Positions 6,883-13,438 of a stretch of 41,055 bases of DNA are shown piece by piece (position 1 is the stretch's first letter; every line of letters starts with the position of its first letter). The position numbers were made by a program, and so were the translations under genes. The stretch lies in contig DYKZ01000006.1 of NCBI GenBank assembly GCA_020722345.1, positions 1 to 41,055 of the forward strand, written 5' to 3'. Source of the stretch: Anaerolinea thermophila (lineage in GTDB: Bacteria; Chloroflexota; Anaerolineae; Anaerolineales; Villigracilaceae). Under the pieces are notes generated by a model. That model searched no databases. It worked only from the letters and a program-made list of their open reading frames with translations, and was not told the DNA's origin.

Positions 6883-9882
6883 TCAAATGGGAGAGAGAAC
6901 CAACCGAAAACCGACATTGTAGTTGAAGTTGACGGGAATGTTCCTGTAGCGGTAGGCGCAGCGGGCGAGGCTACGAACGTCGTCCCACGAGCCGCCGCGA
7001 ACCACGCGCAGGCCGCTGCCAGCCGGACCGCGTGGATCCACGGCTTGCGTTTTCAGCCACTGCGAATAGGCCTCCTGGCTGTATTCATCCAGACACCATT
7101 CCCAAACGTTGCCGGCCATATCCAGCGCGCCGCAGGGGCTGGCGCCGTGCGGGTAGATGCCCACAGGCGATGTACTCCCAATCTTATCCTCGGGTTCGTC
7201 ATTGTTGCACTTCGACGCGTCCCAGGCATTTCCCCACGGCCAGAGAAAACCCTTTTCGCCGCGGGCGGCCTTTTCCCACTCGGCTTCGCTGGGCAGGCGG
7301 AAAGCCTGGTTTTCCGGCAACTGCCCGGCCCGGCGCAGAGAATCCGTCAGCCAGTTGGCGTAGGCCTCGGCTTCGAACCACGAGACGCCCACCACCGGCA
7401 GGTTGGCGGCGTTCCATTTTGGGTCCTCCCACCAGAAAGGCTGGCCGCGTTTTTCTTTGGGGCGTCTGGCAAGCCACTCCCGCAATCTTTCTTGGTAATC
7501 TTCTGTAAACATCGAGAAATCTTGGGTGTCCCACAAACCGACTCGCCACTGCCAGCCGGTCTCGCTCCACCAGGGCGGCGGCTCGCCATCCAGTTCGCCG
7601 TAGCCTTTGGCCTCCACGAAGGCGCGGTACTCGGCGTTGGTGACGGGGTATTTGCCAACCTGGTAATCATAAGAAATTTCGACGATCAAATCCTGCCCGC
7701 CGGTTTTCTCGTTCTCCCAGATGTAACGTTCTTCGACGCCCTGCGCCTTGAGTACTTCCTCATCGGCGGCGTTGGTGCCCATGCGAAAGGGGCCGGCGGG
7801 AATAACTTGCGAGAGGGCAGGCATCCCGCCGGGGTGCAGGCGGGGGTCGAATAATCGTTTGGGATTGGCGGGGTCTTTGAGGGAACTCAGCGCCAGCCCC
7901 AATTCGCGACGCAGGCGCAGGGGCAGGGTCGGCGGGTTGCGTTCGATGACCGTCAACATTTTTCCCGGCAGGTTTTCACGCAAGTCGCGATAGGCGGATT
8001 GGGCGGGCAGGTCGGCTAAACTCAATCCTGCCAGAGCAACGGCCCGGTCACATTCATCCTCAGATTGGCCCAATTCGGCCAGTTTTGCCACAAAGGCCTT
8101 GGCTTGATTCTCGCCGCGCACAGCCAGATATCCGGCTGCCAATCGCACCGGCTCCACCCACCAATCATCCGTCAAATGCTCGCGCACGAAGCCCGCCTGT
8201 TTTTCCAGGTCGAATGGCGCATAATTGGTCACCAGATGCCAGCCAGCCAGGAACTCCTGAAAGGTGCGATGTGTGCGAAAGGCAAAAGCCCGGTCTTGTT
8301 CTTCCAGCAAGCCGCCACGCATCGCAACGGCATACAAGAAATTGCGAATTTCTTCTCGTCGGCTTACGGGGTCGGAAGCCGTGGTCGAAAACCCCCCCAG
8401 TAACAGGTCAATCAGGTCGTCTTCCGCTTTTCCTTCCTCGCCCACGCCAGCCAAGTGTAACTGGAAAGCAATCAAAGCGATCCGACTGCGCAATTCGGCG
8501 GCATCTGTCTCACCCAGGCCTGTTTCATGCGGATCTTTGCGATGCAGGTCACGCAACAAAGTCTCAACGGCGCTATCGTAGACTTCAGAGCGCTGGTGAG
8601 GTAGTTCATGTCCGGGGCGGTGAATGATGGTGAAAATGGTTGTGAGGAGTGGCGTTTCGGCAAGTCGGCGTACGCGCTCATCGCTGGCATCGAGGCGAGC
8701 GATGAGATCGGAACTGCGCCGCTCAGCATTGGCAGGATCATAACAACGATACAGGTTGCGGATCAATTGGTCACGCTTCGGATCATCCAGCGGCAGGACA
8801 CGGCCGTGCCGGGCAGAGGCGGTCTGCGCTTCGGCAGAGGCAGAGGGTCGGGCTGTAATGATGGCGCGCGTGCGCGGGTGGGCGTGAATGGTTAACATCT
8901 CATGCACGGCGCGGCGTACAGCCAGGCGGCATCCGGGAGCGACTTCATCCACGCCGTCGAAGAGAAACAGACAACCATTTTTTATCTTGCTGGCAAAGAA
9001 TTCATCAGGAACTTGAGGAACAGCACTTTTGCTCTTCTGCGGCTCATAATGTTTCTTGTACCAATCAGCGACGAAGTCAAGCATGGCAGCCGCAGAGCGT
9101 TCGCGGTTCTCCCGCGCGCAAAAACGGTCGAAAGCGCCAAGCGGGATAAATATGGGGAACAGAGGGCCTCCCATGGCCTTGAGCAGCGCCTTTTGACCGG
9201 GGATCTCCTGTTTGAGCAATGCCTGAGCACAATTCAGCCCAATCCACTGAAGAAGGGTGCTTTTCCCCGAACCCGGGATACCCTCGATGGTCAGCACATG
9301 CGAGCGCCGCAAGGCCTCATCCAACCCGATGGACTGCTCTCTTTCGCCCAATTCGGGAACAACCATTTCAGGCAAATGCCTGCCCCGGCGAGAATCCTTG
9401 CCGCGGGCAGCGCGCTCTTGCTCGGTCAACTCAAAATTGACCTCAATGGGCAGATAAACATCCTTGAGGGTGGCTGGTTTTCTTTCCTCATACAAGCCCA
9501 GTGAAAGGGCGCTAAATTTGGGATCCTGGTATTGGGCAACAAACCATTGCAGGTACTGGCGGATGGGGTTGGGATAGCGATGAAAACGTGAAGCCAGCCA
9601 GCCTCCAAGTTGCTTGCCGCCTTCATTGCTCGCGCTTTTGACAATTGCCCATATCAATCCAATCAAGGCTGCCAACACTAAAAATAAGATTAACCACAAA
9701 CGATACGTTGCCCACGCAGCATTCAGCCAAATCCAAAAGTCCTGGAAATCACCAGGCGGCACAGGCGGCACAGGCGTTGCCGTCGGCGGCGGGGCATCCG
9801 TCTGCGCCGAGGCAGGCGCGGCAAATGCCAGGAAAATCAAAGCGAGCAGGAAAGCGAGCAAAAGACCCGATCGAGAAGCCAT
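6883..9882 (-). CDS. membrane-anchored NACHT ATPase with C-terminal FGE-like variable domain (DGR target protein)
   Basis: The protein has 999 residues. Residues 1-26 form a signal peptide ending APASA. A short Pro/Thr-rich stretch follows, then a membrane segment at about 61-81 (RLWLILFLVLAALIGLIW). A NACHT-type STAND NTPase comes next: Walker A GIPGSGKST at 201-209 and Walker B CLFLFDGVDEV at 304-314, with helical parts to about 640 including FRTHRTFQEFLAGW. From about 685 to 999 is an FGE-sulfatase/SUMF1-like domain (PAGPFRMGTN, YPVTNAEYRAF, RLPSEAEWEKAARG, GNVWEWCLDEYS) of C-type-lectin fold. The variable repeat encodes residues 958-998. Topology predicts the NACHT and variable domains in the cytoplasm. 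By analogy with other STAND proteins, binding by the variable domain would trigger the ATPase. A GAGGAGGAG ribosome-binding site precedes the ATG. It is the first gene of the DGR. Confidence 0.9.
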   Translation of the reverse strand: MASRSGLLLAFLLALIFLAFAAPASAQTDAPPPTATPVPPVPPGDFQDFWIWLNAAWATYRLWLILFLVLAALIGLIWAIVKSASNEGGKQLGGWLASRFHRYPNPIRQYLQWFVAQYQDPKFSALSLGLYEERKPATLKDVYLPIEVNFELTEQERAARGKDSRRGRHLPEMVVPELGEREQSIGLDEALRRSHVLTIEGIPGSGKSTLLQWIGLNCAQALLKQEIPGQKALLKAMGGPLFPIFIPLGAFDRFCARENRERSAAAMLDFVADWYKKHYEPQKSKSAVPQVPDEFFASKIKNGCLFLFDGVDEVAPGCRLAVRRAVHEMLTIHAHPRTRAIITARPSASAEAQTASARHGRVLPLDDPKRDQLIRNLYRCYDPANAERRSSDLIARLDASDERVRRLAETPLLTTIFTIIHRPGHELPHQRSEVYDSAVETLLRDLHRKDPHETGLGETDAAELRSRIALIAFQLHLAGVGEEGKAEDDLIDLLLGGFSTTASDPVSRREEIRNFLYAVAMRGGLLEEQDRAFAFRTHRTFQEFLAGWHLVTNYAPFDLEKQAGFVREHLTDDWWVEPVRLAAGYLAVRGENQAKAFVAKLAELGQSEDECDRAVALAGLSLADLPAQSAYRDLRENLPGKMLTVIERNPPTLPLRLRRELGLALSSLKDPANPKRLFDPRLHPGGMPALSQVIPAGPFRMGTNAADEEVLKAQGVEERYIWENEKTGGQDLIVEISYDYQVGKYPVTNAEYRAFVEAKGYGELDGEPPPWWSETGWQWRVGLWDTQDFSMFTEDYQERLREWLARRPKEKRGQPFWWEDPKWNAANLPVVGVSWFEAEAYANWLTDSLRRAGQLPENQAFRLPSEAEWEKAARGEKGFLWPWGNAWDASKCNNDEPEDKIGSTSPVGIYPHGASPCGALDMAGNVWEWCLDEYSQEAYSQWLKTQAVDPRGPAGSGLRVVRGGSWDDVRSLARCAYRYRNIPVNFNYNVGFRLVLSPI
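6891..7009 (-). other. DGR variable repeat (VR)
   Basis: This is the diversified partner of the TR at 6030-6148, covering residues 958-998 of the NACHT-FGE protein. Relative to TR, nine residues change: N-N-N to D-D-V and N-N to S-L after GGSW, N to Y before RNIP, and D, Y and N to V, F and Y in the PxNxNxN stretch. The invariant flanks, RVVRGGSW on one side and NVGFRLVLS on the other, keep the fold. The 3' identity block (GAGAGAGAACC on the plus strand) before divergence would serve as the initiation-of-mutagenic-homology region. The stop codon lies eight bases beyond. Confidence 0.93.
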
Positions 9883-9940
9883 GTCTCCTCCTCATCCATG
9901 TTTACATTTCAGTGGCAGCAAATCCATTTTTATCGAATTT

Positions 9941-9980
9941 CTATCTGTGTCCATCTGTGTTTATCTGTGGCTATCTGCGG
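9941..9980 (+). repeat. four tandem 10-bp units (YYATCTGTGK)
   Basis: CTATCTGTGT, CCATCTGTGT, TTATCTGTGG and CTATCTGCGG follow without gaps in the 143-bp space between the NACHT-FGE gene and the antitoxin gene. The array is non-coding. A related CTCTGTG/CTCTGCGG pattern occurs inside the methyltransferase gene at about 10981-11011. Confidence 0.6.
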
Positions 9981-9981
9981 C

Positions 9982-10001
9982 CCACCTCGCATACACCGCC
10001 T
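9982..10001. repeat. 20-bp direct repeat, left copy (ghost of the methyltransferase 3' end)
   Basis: CCACCTCGCATACACCGCCT is identical to 10432-10451, which encodes AVYARW at the end of the methyltransferase. The two copies bound a 430-bp cassette holding the broken toxin-antitoxin pair. Read on the minus strand from this copy, the frame would continue AVYARW-AADSHR and stop, which may be the original end of the gene. The pattern resembles a target or attachment-site duplication. Confidence 0.6.
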
Positions 10002-10025
10002 ATGGCAGTAGTCGCCTGGCGAGAT

Positions 10026-10253
10026 TCATCCCCTTCCCGCCTGTAACCGTTCTGCCAGCCACATTTTGATAACCGATTGGCGTGTCACTCCCTTCCGGCG
10101 CGCTTCGCGGTCGAGCGCTTTGACCATCCAGGCCGGGAAATCCACATTGATCCGTTTCTGTTCTTCACCGGGACGCCGCGCGCCGGAGAAATCAAGCATG
10201 TCCACGATGTCTTCGTTCTCATCGAACTTTTTATCAAATTCAGATGCTTTCAT
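10026..10253 (-). CDS. CopG/BrnA-like antitoxin
   Basis: The 75-residue protein starts MKASEFDKKFDENEDIVDML. It has an acidic N-terminus and a C-terminal ribbon-helix-helix (KRINVDFPAWMVKALDREAR, then KGVTRQSVIKMWLAERL), the layout of BrnA-type antitoxins. The ATG at 10253 is chosen because it overlaps the toxin frame by 14 bases, the usual coupling of these pairs; an in-frame upstream extension runs through the toxin gene and is not real. It would bind DNA as a dimer, repress its operon and neutralise BrnT. Its toxin partner is truncated, so it may now be solitary. Confidence 0.8.
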   Translation of the reverse strand: MKASEFDKKFDENEDIVDMLDFSGARRPGEEQKRINVDFPAWMVKALDREARRKGVTRQSVIKMWLAERLQAGRG

Positions 10254-10401
10254 ACAATTCGATCTCCTTTTCTCGTGAGCGCCGCACCGAAACGATGCGA
10301 ATGTTCTCGTTCCGGTACGCAATGACTGCCGACCGGTATTTTCCTTCGATTTGCCCAATCACAACAAAACGAGGCTCATCTTCTGTCGTTGCGTTATACA
10401 T
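10240..10401 (-). pseudogene. 5'-truncated BrnT-like toxin
   Basis: Fifty-three codons from an ATG at 10401 read MYNATTEDEPRFVVIGQIEG, then a strand-rich KYRSAVIAYRNENIRIVSVRR and REKEIELYES. This is the C-terminal half of BrnT ribonuclease toxins, which are normally about 90 residues. The N-terminal half (F-E-W-D and K-H-G-V motifs) is absent, and a stop codon in the 10406-10427 palindrome closes the frame just upstream. The break coincides with the palindrome and the end of the methyltransferase gene. The fragment is unlikely to be an active toxin. The ORF is too short for most automatic calls. Confidence 0.72.
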
Positions 10402-10405
10402 CGCG

Positions 10406-10427
10406 GGACAAGTCTATAGACTTGTCC
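10406..10427. repeat. 22-bp perfect palindrome carrying the methyltransferase stop codon
   Basis: The arm GGACAAGTCTA is followed by its exact reverse complement. The TAG stop of the methyltransferase (10416-10414, minus strand) is at its centre. With flanking bases it reads GTAGGAC on the gene side, like GTAGGGC in the 30-bp palindrome at 2251-2280. It could also act as an operator for the toxin-antitoxin pair, which starts five bases away. Confidence 0.6.
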
Positions 10428-11391
10428 TACACCACCTCGCATACACCGCCTGCGAGAGAATCCGTCCGGCGGATTTTTCCACCGTCACCAGTTCGCCGCA
10501 CTCCAGCGCGCCGCCGAGGCCCTTCATCATCTCCTCCAGCGCCGCGTAGGCATGGACGGCGGGCAGTTTGACGGCATACATCGTCAATACCACGAAGAGC
10601 GGCGCGTCGCTCAGCGCCTCGCGGCAGGCAGCCAGCAGGTCCGGCAGGGACTTGTACACCTCCCACACCTCGCCCTTCGGCCCGCGCCCAAACTTGGGCG
10701 GGTCGAGCAAGAGGCCGTCGTACTTCACGCCCCGCCGCGCCTCACGCTGGACGAACTTGAGGGCGTCGTCCACGATCCAGCGGATGGGCTTCTCCGCCAG
10801 CCCGGAGAGGGCCGCGTTCTCGCGCGCCCAGGACACGGACTTCTTCGAGGCGTCCACGTGCGTGACCCGCGCCCCGGCCGCGGCCGCCGCCAGCGTGGCC
10901 AGCCCGGTGTAGCCGAACAGGTTGAGCACGTTGACGCTGGACTCTGTCACCACGGCGTCCCCAGAGAAACCTTTTTGTTCTTCTCTGTGCTTTTTGTGTT
11001 CTCTGCGGTGGATCAACGCGCTGATCCAATCCCAGTTGGCGGCGCACTCCGGGAAGACCCCCAGGTGCCGCCCCGGGGTGGTCATGACCGAGAATTTCAG
11101 CCTCTTCCCCTCCTCCTTCTCCCTTCCCCCCAAGCCATATTCCATTACCCATCTCTCCTCCGCCTTCTTCCTGAACACCCAATGCCCGCCGCTCTCCTCG
11201 CCGCTGGGCTGGAAGACAGCGTGGGCAGAATCCCATTTCGCGGCCGGCAGGCCCGGGGTCCAGAGCGCCTGCACCTCCGGGCGGACGAAGGTGTAGGGGC
11301 CGAAACGTTCCAGTTTCAGCCCGTTGCCGCTGTCGAGCAGTTCGTAATCTTTCCAATTTGGGGAGGCGAGCAGATGGATTTCAGGAGGCAT
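10414..11391 (-). CDS. class I SAM-dependent rRNA methyltransferase, RlmI/RlmK-like
   Basis: The 325-residue protein has the SAM-binding motif NLFGYTGLATLAAAAAGA (about residues 176-193), the acidic THVDASKKSV strand, and the catalytic-region motif LLLDPPKFGRGP, all typical of COG1092 (RlmI/RlmK) enzymes that methylate 23S rRNA bases. It lacks an N-terminal PUA domain and has a shorter leader domain instead. Two oddities stand out. About 25 hydrophilic residues (RREHKKHREEQKG and onward) before motif I are encoded by repeat-like DNA (10961-11011). The C-terminus CRTSL after AVYARW comes from inserted sequence at the cassette junction. The gene diverges from mraZ and shares its 165-bp upstream gap. 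Confidence 0.85.
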   Translation of the reverse strand: MPPEIHLLASPNWKDYELLDSGNGLKLERFGPYTFVRPEVQALWTPGLPAAKWDSAHAVFQPSGEESGGHWVFRKKAEERWVMEYGLGGREKEEGKRLKFSVMTTPGRHLGVFPECAANWDWISALIHRREHKKHREEQKGFSGDAVVTESSVNVLNLFGYTGLATLAAAAAGARVTHVDASKKSVSWARENAALSGLAEKPIRWIVDDALKFVQREARRGVKYDGLLLDPPKFGRGPKGEVWEVYKSLPDLLAACREALSDAPLFVVLTMYAVKLPAVHAYAALEEMMKGLGGALECGELVTVEKSAGRILSQAVYARWCRTSL

Positions 11392-11441
11392 TTCGGAAAT
11401 TCGCCGATGAATTTGTAATGCAAAAAAGACGAAAGTACTAC

Positions 11442-11471
11442 TTGCAATTCACACCAAATCTGTGCTAAAAT
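11442..11471 (+). promoter_or_regulatory. mraZ (dcw operon) promoter
   Basis: TTGCAA (11442-11447), an 18-base spacer and TAAAAT (11466-11471) with an upstream TG form a good sigma70-type promoter. Transcription would start near 11478, directly before the MraZ boxes. The whole division cluster to ftsZ has no other strong promoter that I can see. Confidence 0.75.
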
Positions 11472-11480
11472 ATGCGCAAT

Positions 11481-11510
11481 AGTGGTAGAAAGTGGGTCGA
11501 AGTGGGACGC
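11481..11510 (+). promoter_or_regulatory. three MraZ-binding boxes
   Basis: AGTGGTAGAA, AGTGGGTCGA and AGTGGGACGC are three direct repeats with an exact 10-bp period. MraZ proteins are known to bind such TGGG/AAGTGG repeats just before mraZ, with one repeat per helical turn contacted by the ring-shaped oligomer. Their place at the transcription start predicts autorepression of the operon by MraZ. Confidence 0.82.
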
Positions 11511-11556
11511 CGGCATAACCTCCGGCGTTCCGCCTTCATAGAGAGTAATAGAACGT

Positions 11557-11994
11557 ATGTTCCTGAATCACTACCTCCACTCCTTCGATGACAAAGGCCG
11601 CCTCACCATCCCGGCCAAGTTCCGCATCTTGCCGGAAGAAGGCGCCTATGTGGTTCAGGGCTTCGACCGCAACCTGATGGTCGTGCCGCCAGACGTTTTC
11701 AGGCTCATCTACGAGCGCGTCATGGCCATGAGCATCACCGACCCGACCGCCCGCCTGCTGCGCCGCATCATCCTCGGCAACGCCCTGCAAGTGACTCCGG
11801 ACGCCGCCGGGCGCATCCTGATCTCTCAGAACCTGCGCGAGTATGCCGGGCTGCAAAGCGAGGTCGTCTTCGTCGGGCAAGGCGACTACTTCGAGATCTG
11901 GGAGCCGGCCCTGTGGAAGGAGCAGGAAACGCTGCTCAACGACGCCGAGACCAACGCCCAGCGCTTCGCCGCACTCGACCTGAAGACCCGCTGA
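11557..11994 (+). CDS. mraZ: transcriptional regulator MraZ
   Basis: The 145-residue protein has the usual family length and two AbrB-like swapped-hairpin repeats: DDKGRLTIPAKFR at about 11-23 and DAAGRILISQNLR at about 83-95. MraZ forms ring-shaped oligomers that bind repeats upstream of the gene and modulate the division and cell-wall cluster. The boxes at 11481-11510 are the matching target. The ATG at 11557 is preceded by a weak GAGAG. It is the first gene of a plus-strand series in which genes overlap or nearly touch; rsmH begins two bases after its stop. Confidence 0.95.
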   Translation: MFLNHYLHSFDDKGRLTIPAKFRILPEEGAYVVQGFDRNLMVVPPDVFRLIYERVMAMSITDPTARLLRRIILGNALQVTPDAAGRILISQNLREYAGLQSEVVFVGQGDYFEIWEPALWKEQETLLNDAETNAQRFAALDLKTR

Positions 11995-11995
11995 C

Positions 11996-12913
11996 ATGCT
12001 CCCGGCGCACCAACCCGTACTTTACAAAGAGATTATACACGCTTTACGCCCCAAAAGCGGAGGGCGCTACGTGGACGGGACGCTCGGCGCAGGCGGTCAC
12101 GCCGCCGGGCTTCTCGCCGCCAGCGAGCCTGGAGGGCTTCTCCTCGGCCTGGACGTGGACCCGCAGGCGCTCGAACTCGCACGCCAAACCCTCGCTCCCT
12201 TCGGGGAGCGTGCCTGCATTAAACGGGCCTCCTTCGCCGCCCTCCCCGACCAACTCTCCGCCCTCGGCTGGAACACGGTGGACGGCATCCTGCTCGACCT
12301 GGGCGCCTCCTCGATGCAGTTCGACACCCCGGCGCGCGGCTTCTCCTTCTTGCAAGACGGGCCGCTCGACATGCGTTTCGACCCCTCCCGCCCCCTCACC
12401 GCCGCCGAGATCGTCAACGAGTGGCCGGAAGAGGAACTGGCGAACCTGCTCTACCGTTACGGAGAGGAACCTGCCGCCCGGCGCATCGCCCGCGCCATCG
12501 TAGCCGCCCGTCCGGTGCGCGGGACCCGCGACCTGGCCGCCGTTATCGAGAAAGCCCGCCCCCGACGCGGTCCCCACCACCCCGCCACGCAGACCTTCCA
12601 GTCCCTGCGCATCGCCGTCAACGGCGAATTGGAGGCGGTGGAGAAAACCCTGCCGCTGGCGGTGCAGGCCCTCGCCCCAGGCGGACGGCTGGCAGTCATC
12701 TCCTTCCACTCGCTGGAAGACCGGCTCGTCAAGGAATTCTTCCGCCGTGAAAGCCGCGACTGTCTCTGCCCGCCCCGCCAACCGGTTTGCACCTGCGGGC
12801 ATAAAGCCACCATCACAGAGATCACCCGGCGGCCCGTCACGCCGTCGGAGGATGAAACCAGACAGAATCCCCGCGCCCGAAGCGCTAAGTTGCGGGTTGC
12901 AGAGAAGAAATAA
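11996..12913 (+). CDS. rsmH: 16S rRNA (cytosine-1402 N4) methyltransferase RsmH
   Basis: The 305-residue protein opens with HQPVLYKEIIHALRP and the SAM motif VDGTLGAGGHAAGLL, followed by LDLGASSMQFDTPARGFSF and the C-terminal ISFHSLEDRLVKEFFR, all diagnostic of RsmH (MraW). It adds the N4 methyl group to C1402 of 16S rRNA in the ribosomal P site. As in most bacteria it is second in the dcw operon. The ATG at 11996 lies two bases after the mraZ stop. Confidence 0.96.
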   Translation: MLPAHQPVLYKEIIHALRPKSGGRYVDGTLGAGGHAAGLLAASEPGGLLLGLDVDPQALELARQTLAPFGERACIKRASFAALPDQLSALGWNTVDGILLDLGASSMQFDTPARGFSFLQDGPLDMRFDPSRPLTAAEIVNEWPEEELANLLYRYGEEPAARRIARAIVAARPVRGTRDLAAVIEKARPRRGPHHPATQTFQSLRIAVNGELEAVEKTLPLAVQALAPGGRLAVISFHSLEDRLVKEFFRRESRDCLCPPRQPVCTCGHKATITEITRRPVTPSEDETRQNPRARSAKLRVAEKK

Positions 12914-12973
12914 GCCAATGGGTGTTGGCTCAGAACGGAGGTGCAGTATCGCAGACAACCAGACAACGATTGG

Positions 12974-13438
12974 ATGACAAAGATGGACGACATCACACAA
13001 ATCGTTCAGAAAGTAAGACAGGCCCCCTGGCGGGTGCAGCGCCAGTGGATTGGCCTGATTTTGCTTGGCCTGGTGTTGGTTGCCATGGCGGCAGGCATTT
13101 ACCTAAACGTGATTGTCCGCGCCTCCATCACCGGCCGCGAGATCCAAATGCTGACCAGCCAGATCGAAGAGAACAAGCGCCTCAACGCCGACCTAGTGAC
13201 CCAACTGGCCGTCCTCACCTCCACCGAGAATATGCGGGCGCGTGCCGAGGCGCTCGGCTTCGCGCCGGTATCGCCGGACGAGATCACCTACATCGCCGTG
13301 GCCGGCTACCAGGGCAAGCCGCCCGTTGACCTTTCCAGCGGTAAGGCTAATTCCCAGCCTTCCCTGCTAAAACCCGAATACTCCGAGACTTTGTTCGACT
13401 GGTTCACCCGCACGATCTCTGCCGGAGTTACACCATGA
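12974..13438 (+). CDS. ftsL: FtsL-like division protein
   Basis: A short bitopic protein of about 154 residues with a basic cytoplasmic tail, one membrane helix (LILLGLVLVAMAAGIYLNVIV), and a coiled-coil (ITGREIQMLTSQIEENKRLN) outside. The position between rsmH and ftsI fits FtsL, which works with FtsQ/FtsB to activate FtsWI, although sequence conservation is low. The start is uncertain. GTG at 12941 sits directly against GGAG, too close to use, so the ATG at 12974 is preferred; the ATG at 12983 is also possible. The C-terminus, about 50 residues past the coiled-coil, is longer than in short FtsL proteins. It overlaps ftsI by ATGA. Confidence 0.72.
   Translation: MTKMDDITQIVQKVRQAPWRVQRQWIGLILLGLVLVAMAAGIYLNVIVRASITGREIQMLTSQIEENKRLNADLVTQLAVLTSTENMRARAEALGFAPVSPDEITYIAVAGYQGKPPVDLSSGKANSQPSLLKPEYSETLFDWFTRTISAGVTP

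Noticed and set aside
6538-7854. 438-codon plus-strand ORF opposite the variable domain
   Set aside because: It is antisense to the NACHT-FGE gene and crosses the RT remnant and hairpin, with no domain match.
9941-9980. Possible CRISPR array or iteron cluster
   Set aside because: The units are 10 bp and contiguous, without spacers. No cas or replication genes are near.
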